Origin: Nocardia arizonensis
Lineage (GTDB): Bacteria; Actinomycetota; Actinomycetes; Mycobacteriales; Mycobacteriaceae
DNA: 64,000 nucleotides
Direction of reading: 5' to 3'
Assembly (NCBI RefSeq): GCF_001310275.1
Contig: NZ_LGYZ01000092.1
Coordinates: forward strand, 62,001 to 126,000
Under the pieces are notes generated by a model. That model searched no databases, had not been told where the DNA came from, and worked only from the letters and a program-made list of their open reading frames with translations. The position numbers and the translations under genes were made by a program. Each line of letters opens with the position of its first letter. Positions within the stretch are counted from its first letter, which is position 1. Shown one piece after another: positions 61,251 to 64,000 of the stretch.

Positions 61251-62351
61251 TCAGCCTACCGGGGTCTGCACCGTCTTGGTCTCGACCTCGTCCGCATCGC
61301 CCGTGCGGCGGTTGCGGATGATGCTGGAGGCGAACGCCGCGCCGATGAACGCGACACCGACCAGACCGGTGACGATCTCGTTGATGTGCACGCCGATCGA
61401 CACCAGCAGGATCACCGCCAGCGCGCCGATCGCCCAGTGGGCGCCGTGCTCGAGGTACACGTACTCCGACAGGGTGCCCTTGCGCACCAGGAACACGGTG
61501 ATGGACCGGACGAACATGGCGCCGATGAGGCCGAGGCCGAGCGCGATGATGATCGGGTCCGAGGTGATGGCGAAGGCGCCGATCACACCGTCGAAGGAGA
61601 AGGAGGCGTCGAGGACCTCGAGGTAGAGGAACAGGAAGAAGCCCGCTTTACCGGTCGCCTTCACCAGTTCCGAAGGGCCGCCCTCGTTCTCCTCGGTGTG
61701 GAACATCGAACCGAGTCCGTCGACGGCGATGTAGGTGATCATGCCGAGCAGTCCCGCGACCAGTACCGTCGCGCGCTCGTCCTCGTGGGCGATGAGTTCG
61801 GCGACCAGCACCAAGCCCGTACCGGCGACGACGACCGAGAGCATATCCAGCTTGCCCGCCTTGGCCAGCGGCTTCTCCAGCCAGCTGAGCCAGGTGATCT
61901 CGCGCTCCTCGAAGATGAAGTTCAGGAACAGCAGCGCCAGGAACATGCCGCCGAACGCCGCGATCTGCGGGTGCGCGTCGGTCAGCAGTGTCTCGTAGCT
62001 GGGGCTGCCGTCGGCGAAGTACGCCGCGTCGTTCGCGGGCGGGTTGAGTGCCAGGTCGAAGGCTTGCACCGGGTCGAGTCCGGCCGTGATCCACACGATC
62101 GCAAGCGGGAACACCAACCGCATGCCGAAGACGGCGATCAGAACGCCGATGGTGAGGAAGATCTTCTGCCAGAATTCACTCATCCGCTCCAGGACGGTGG
62201 CATTGATGACAGCGTTGTCGAAGGACAGCGAGACTTCGAGAATGCCGAGGATGGCGCACAACACGAGGGCCGTGGGACCACCGTAGAGCAGTGCCACAAC
62301 CAGCGACACCACGGTGACGACGCCGGAGAGGCCGAAAATACGCAGGACCAC
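61251..62351 (-). CDS. DUF475/TerC-like integral membrane protein
   Basis: A 366-residue polytopic membrane protein of the DUF475 (TerC superfamily) type. Characteristic motifs are EVSLSFDNAVINATVLERMS and YLEVLDASFSFDGVIGAFAI: two SFD repeats with acidic residues in helices that probably carry metal ions, with FLNFIFEEREITWLSWLEKP between. TerC-like proteins act with TerD in tellurite and metal stress and in protein metalation. GTG 62351 has GAAAGG 8 nt upstream. It follows terD in the same direction, separated by a hairpin. Confidence 0.88.
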   Translation of the reverse strand: MVLRIFGLSGVVTVVSLVVALLYGGPTALVLCAILGILEVSLSFDNAVINATVLERMSEFWQKIFLTIGVLIAVFGMRLVFPLAIVWITAGLDPVQAFDLALNPPANDAAYFADGSPSYETLLTDAHPQIAAFGGMFLALLFLNFIFEEREITWLSWLEKPLAKAGKLDMLSVVVAGTGLVLVAELIAHEDERATVLVAGLLGMITYIAVDGLGSMFHTEENEGGPSELVKATGKAGFFLFLYLEVLDASFSFDGVIGAFAITSDPIIIALGLGLIGAMFVRSITVFLVRKGTLSEYVYLEHGAHWAIGALAVILLVSIGVHINEIVTGLVGVAFIGAAFASSIIRNRRTGDADEVETKTVQTPVG

Positions 62352-62470
62352 GCGGGGACCTTTCGTTACTTGGGAACTGAATCGGCGAAATCGATACCAG
62401 CGTGGCCGTTGAACCGCCGTATGTCCAACGATGCGCCGACCTGCGCCGACGCGGTTGTCGCCATGCGCGA

Positions 62471-62498
62471 GGAGGGGGCTCGTCGCCGAGCCCCCTCC
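62471..62498 (-). terminator. Hairpin after terD
   Basis: GGAGGGGGCTCG (62471-62482) and CGAGCCCCCTCC (62487-62498) form a perfect 12-bp stem with a TCGC loop, 20 nt after the terD stop. It can end or attenuate the terD transcript before DUF475. Confidence 0.7.
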
Positions 62499-62518
62499 CG
62501 CGCCGAACCGGTCGCGTC

Positions 62519-63094
62519 CTAGACGTTCACGCCGTAGTCGCGCGCGATGCCCGACAGGCCGGAGGCGTAGCCCTGGCCGATGGCGCGGAACTTCCACTCG
62601 GCGCCGTTGCGGTACAGCTCACCGAAGACCATGGCGGTCTCGGTGGAGGCGTCTTCGCTGAGGTCGTAGCGGGCGAGTTCGCTGCCGTTGCTGCGGTCCA
62701 CGACGCGGATGTAGGCATTGCGCACCTGACCGAAGGACTGCTGACGGGTCTCGGCATCGTAGATCGAGACCGGGAAGAAGATGCTCTCGATCGTCGGCGG
62801 GGTGTTGGCCAGGTCGACGTTGATGACCTCGTCGTCGCCTTCGCCCTCACCGGTCCGGTTGTCACCCACGTGCTCGATGGCGCCTTCGGGGGACTTCAGG
62901 TTGTTGAAGAATACGAAGTGCTGGTCGGAGACCACCTTCTTGTCCGCGCCGGTGGCGATGGCGCTGGCATCGAGGTCGAAGTCGGTGCCCGTGGTGGTGC
63001 GAACGTCCCACCCCAGCCCGACGGATACAGCGGTGAGGTTCGGCGCGGCCTTCGTCAGCGAAACGTTGCCGCCCTTGGACAAACTGACACCCAT
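62519..63094 (-). CDS. terD: TerD tellurium-resistance/stress protein
   Basis: A 191-residue TerD with the usual start MGVSLSKGGNVSLTKAAP, a calcium-site loop TDFDLDASAI, HFVFFNNLKSPEGAI, IFFPVSIYDAE and a C-terminal WKFRAIGQGY. TerD proteins bind Ca2+ and take part in cell-surface stress responses. It is the first gene of the minus-strand ter group, divergent from the coiled-coil gene. Confidence 0.92.
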   Translation of the reverse strand: MGVSLSKGGNVSLTKAAPNLTAVSVGLGWDVRTTTGTDFDLDASAIATGADKKVVSDQHFVFFNNLKSPEGAIEHVGDNRTGEGEGDDEVINVDLANTPPTIESIFFPVSIYDAETRQQSFGQVRNAYIRVVDRSNGSELARYDLSEDASTETAMVFGELYRNGAEWKFRAIGQGYASGLSGIARDYGVNV

Positions 63095-63286
63095 GCGGGA
63101 TTCCCTTTCAACTAGTCCGTCTGTGGTCCCAGCATGTCCGAATCGCCGGGTACGAGTTACGACAGTAGTAGGTTTCGGCGAACTTGCGTAGGAACTGGGG
63201 TAACCCCCGGCGAACGGGACCTTCTCCTATGGTGCGCGGTCGGACTTCGGCGCTGCGAGGTCGTGTTCACGACCTACCATCGGGGC

Positions 63287-64000
63287 GTGGCAGGCCGTAG
63301 GCGTGGCTGGTTCCGGTCGTCCCGGGACAGCGAATGGATCGATCAGGCTCGGGCCCAGCTCGCGGACGCGTTCCTCGATATGGACCGGCGACAGAGCGCG
63401 GCCGAGGCCGCCGTGCTCGCCTCCGAGGAGGTGTTTCCCGAACGCGGTTTCGGCACGGCATGGGGTGCGGTGCGAGCCCGCTGCTACGACGCCTCGGGCG
63501 CGTATCTCACACTGGCCGACGAACTGGAGGCGGCGCAGCGGGACAACACCGGGCTACCGCAGGGGCGCGAACGCGCCGCCACGGTGACCCGCGCCCTCGG
63601 TGAGGCCGCGCGCGCGGTGGACGAGTTCTACCGTGGCAACCAAGCCGTCCTCGAGGAGGCGCTGGCGATACGCGCCTCGGTGCCGCAACTGGTTCAGCAG
63701 GTGAAGGCGGCCGCCGCGAGCGTGCGGGGGCAGGCGGCGAACTCGGAGTACGCGGCATACCCGTCGGTGGCCCGGCGGGCGGCCGCGGTCGATGAGGCTC
63801 TGCTCACACTCGAGGCCGCGGGTCCGCAACTGGGTGTCGGCGGGCAGCGACAGGCCGCCAACCGGCTCGAGGCGGCCACCCGCGAGCTGGCTGACGCCTT
63901 GGCGCAGGCCCCGTCTCGGCTCGACGCCGCGAAAACCGCTCTGGCCTCGGTGAACACCAGATCATCGGCGGTGCGCAACCGCGCCGCGGGACTCGCGCCC
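63287..64000 (+). CDS. Coiled-coil protein of the ter region, truncated by the window edge
   Basis: The frame is open from GTG 63287 to the right edge (238 codons visible), so the gene continues outside. The product is almost entirely Ala/Glu/Arg-rich helix (WIDQARAQLADAFLDMDRRQ, LVQQVKAAAASVRG), typical of a long coiled coil without catalytic motifs. It is divergent from terD and probably part of the same stress locus. A GTG at 63263 with GAGG upstream is an alternative start. Confidence 0.6.
   Translation, partial: MAGRRRGWFRSSRDSEWIDQARAQLADAFLDMDRRQSAAEAAVLASEEVFPERGFGTAWGAVRARCYDASGAYLTLADELEAAQRDNTGLPQGRERAATVTRALGEAARAVDEFYRGNQAVLEEALAIRASVPQLVQQVKAAAASVRGQAANSEYAAYPSVARRAAAVDEALLTLEAAGPQLGVGGQRQAANRLEAATRELADALAQAPSRLDAAKTALASVNTRSSAVRNRAAGLAP

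Overview
The window is high-GC actinobacterial chromosome, most likely from a Nocardia-like member of the Mycobacteriales. Four things point there. The rpsF-ssb-rpsR-rplI-dnaB block with an intein in DnaB follows the mycobacterial order. The three-gene succinate dehydrogenase is the Sdh1 type. Mycobacteria/Nocardia lipid genes are present (WS/DGAT, FadD5-like ligase, a fatty acyl-AMP ligase beside a type I PKS). Several small families abundant in Nocardia also occur (DUF4254, DUF397 with XRE-DUF5753, DUF5996).

Layout. 1-10.4 kb: 3' part of lon, a TetR-thioesterase operon, a DinB2-type Y-family polymerase, an AcuI-like reductase, an ABC exporter, a large FAD/Fe-S dehydrogenase and an AlkA-like glycosylase. 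10.4-12.9 kb: two coupled small unknown genes, the XRE/DUF397 pair and a small membrane protein. 12.9-16.5 kb: sdhCAB. 16.9-22.3 kb: a thiolase-fold protein without either catalytic cysteine, an alpha/beta hydrolase, a DUF4254 gene and an AAA ATPase; the last two are bracketed by short AT-rich repeats. 22.5-23.8 kb: a c-di-AMP (ydaO/yuaA) riboswitch before an NlpC/P60 protein, then an S4 protein. 23.8-31.3 kb: a truncated, frameshifted antiporter pseudogene abutting a compact ACP-PKS-FAAL operon. 31.6-50.2 kb: mostly core and lipid metabolism with regulators (FadD5-like ligase, NADH:quinone reductase, LPG-synthase-like membrane protein, SDR, SGNH hydrolase, AarF kinase with divergent GntR, nitronate monooxygenase with KstR-like boxes, WS/DGAT, MarR with epoxide hydrolase, cutinase). 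50.5-53.1 kb: a small element of visibly lower GC bounded by 35-bp direct repeats, one of which is the 3' end of an aminoglycoside-phosphotransferase-like gene; it holds a ComF-like PRTase, a DprA-like protein and remains of a type ISP-like restriction helicase. 54.1-59 kb: dnaB (360-residue intein), rplI, rpsR, ssb, rpsF. 59.1-64 kb: a GT87-like membrane protein and a tellurium-resistance-type cluster (TerD-like, DUF475/TerC-like, TerD, coiled-coil protein running off the window).

How genes work together. The ACP, PKS and FAAL genes overlap by 4 nt each and are best read as one lipid-polyketide assembly line in which the FAAL loads a fatty acid on the separate ACP. In the ribosomal/replication block four short genes are co-directional with dnaB, which is separated by a strong terminator and a 0.7-kb leader containing DnaA-box-like sites. 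Several regulators sit beside perfect palindromes that are likely their operators. I found no tRNA, rRNA, CRISPR array or complete insertion sequence.
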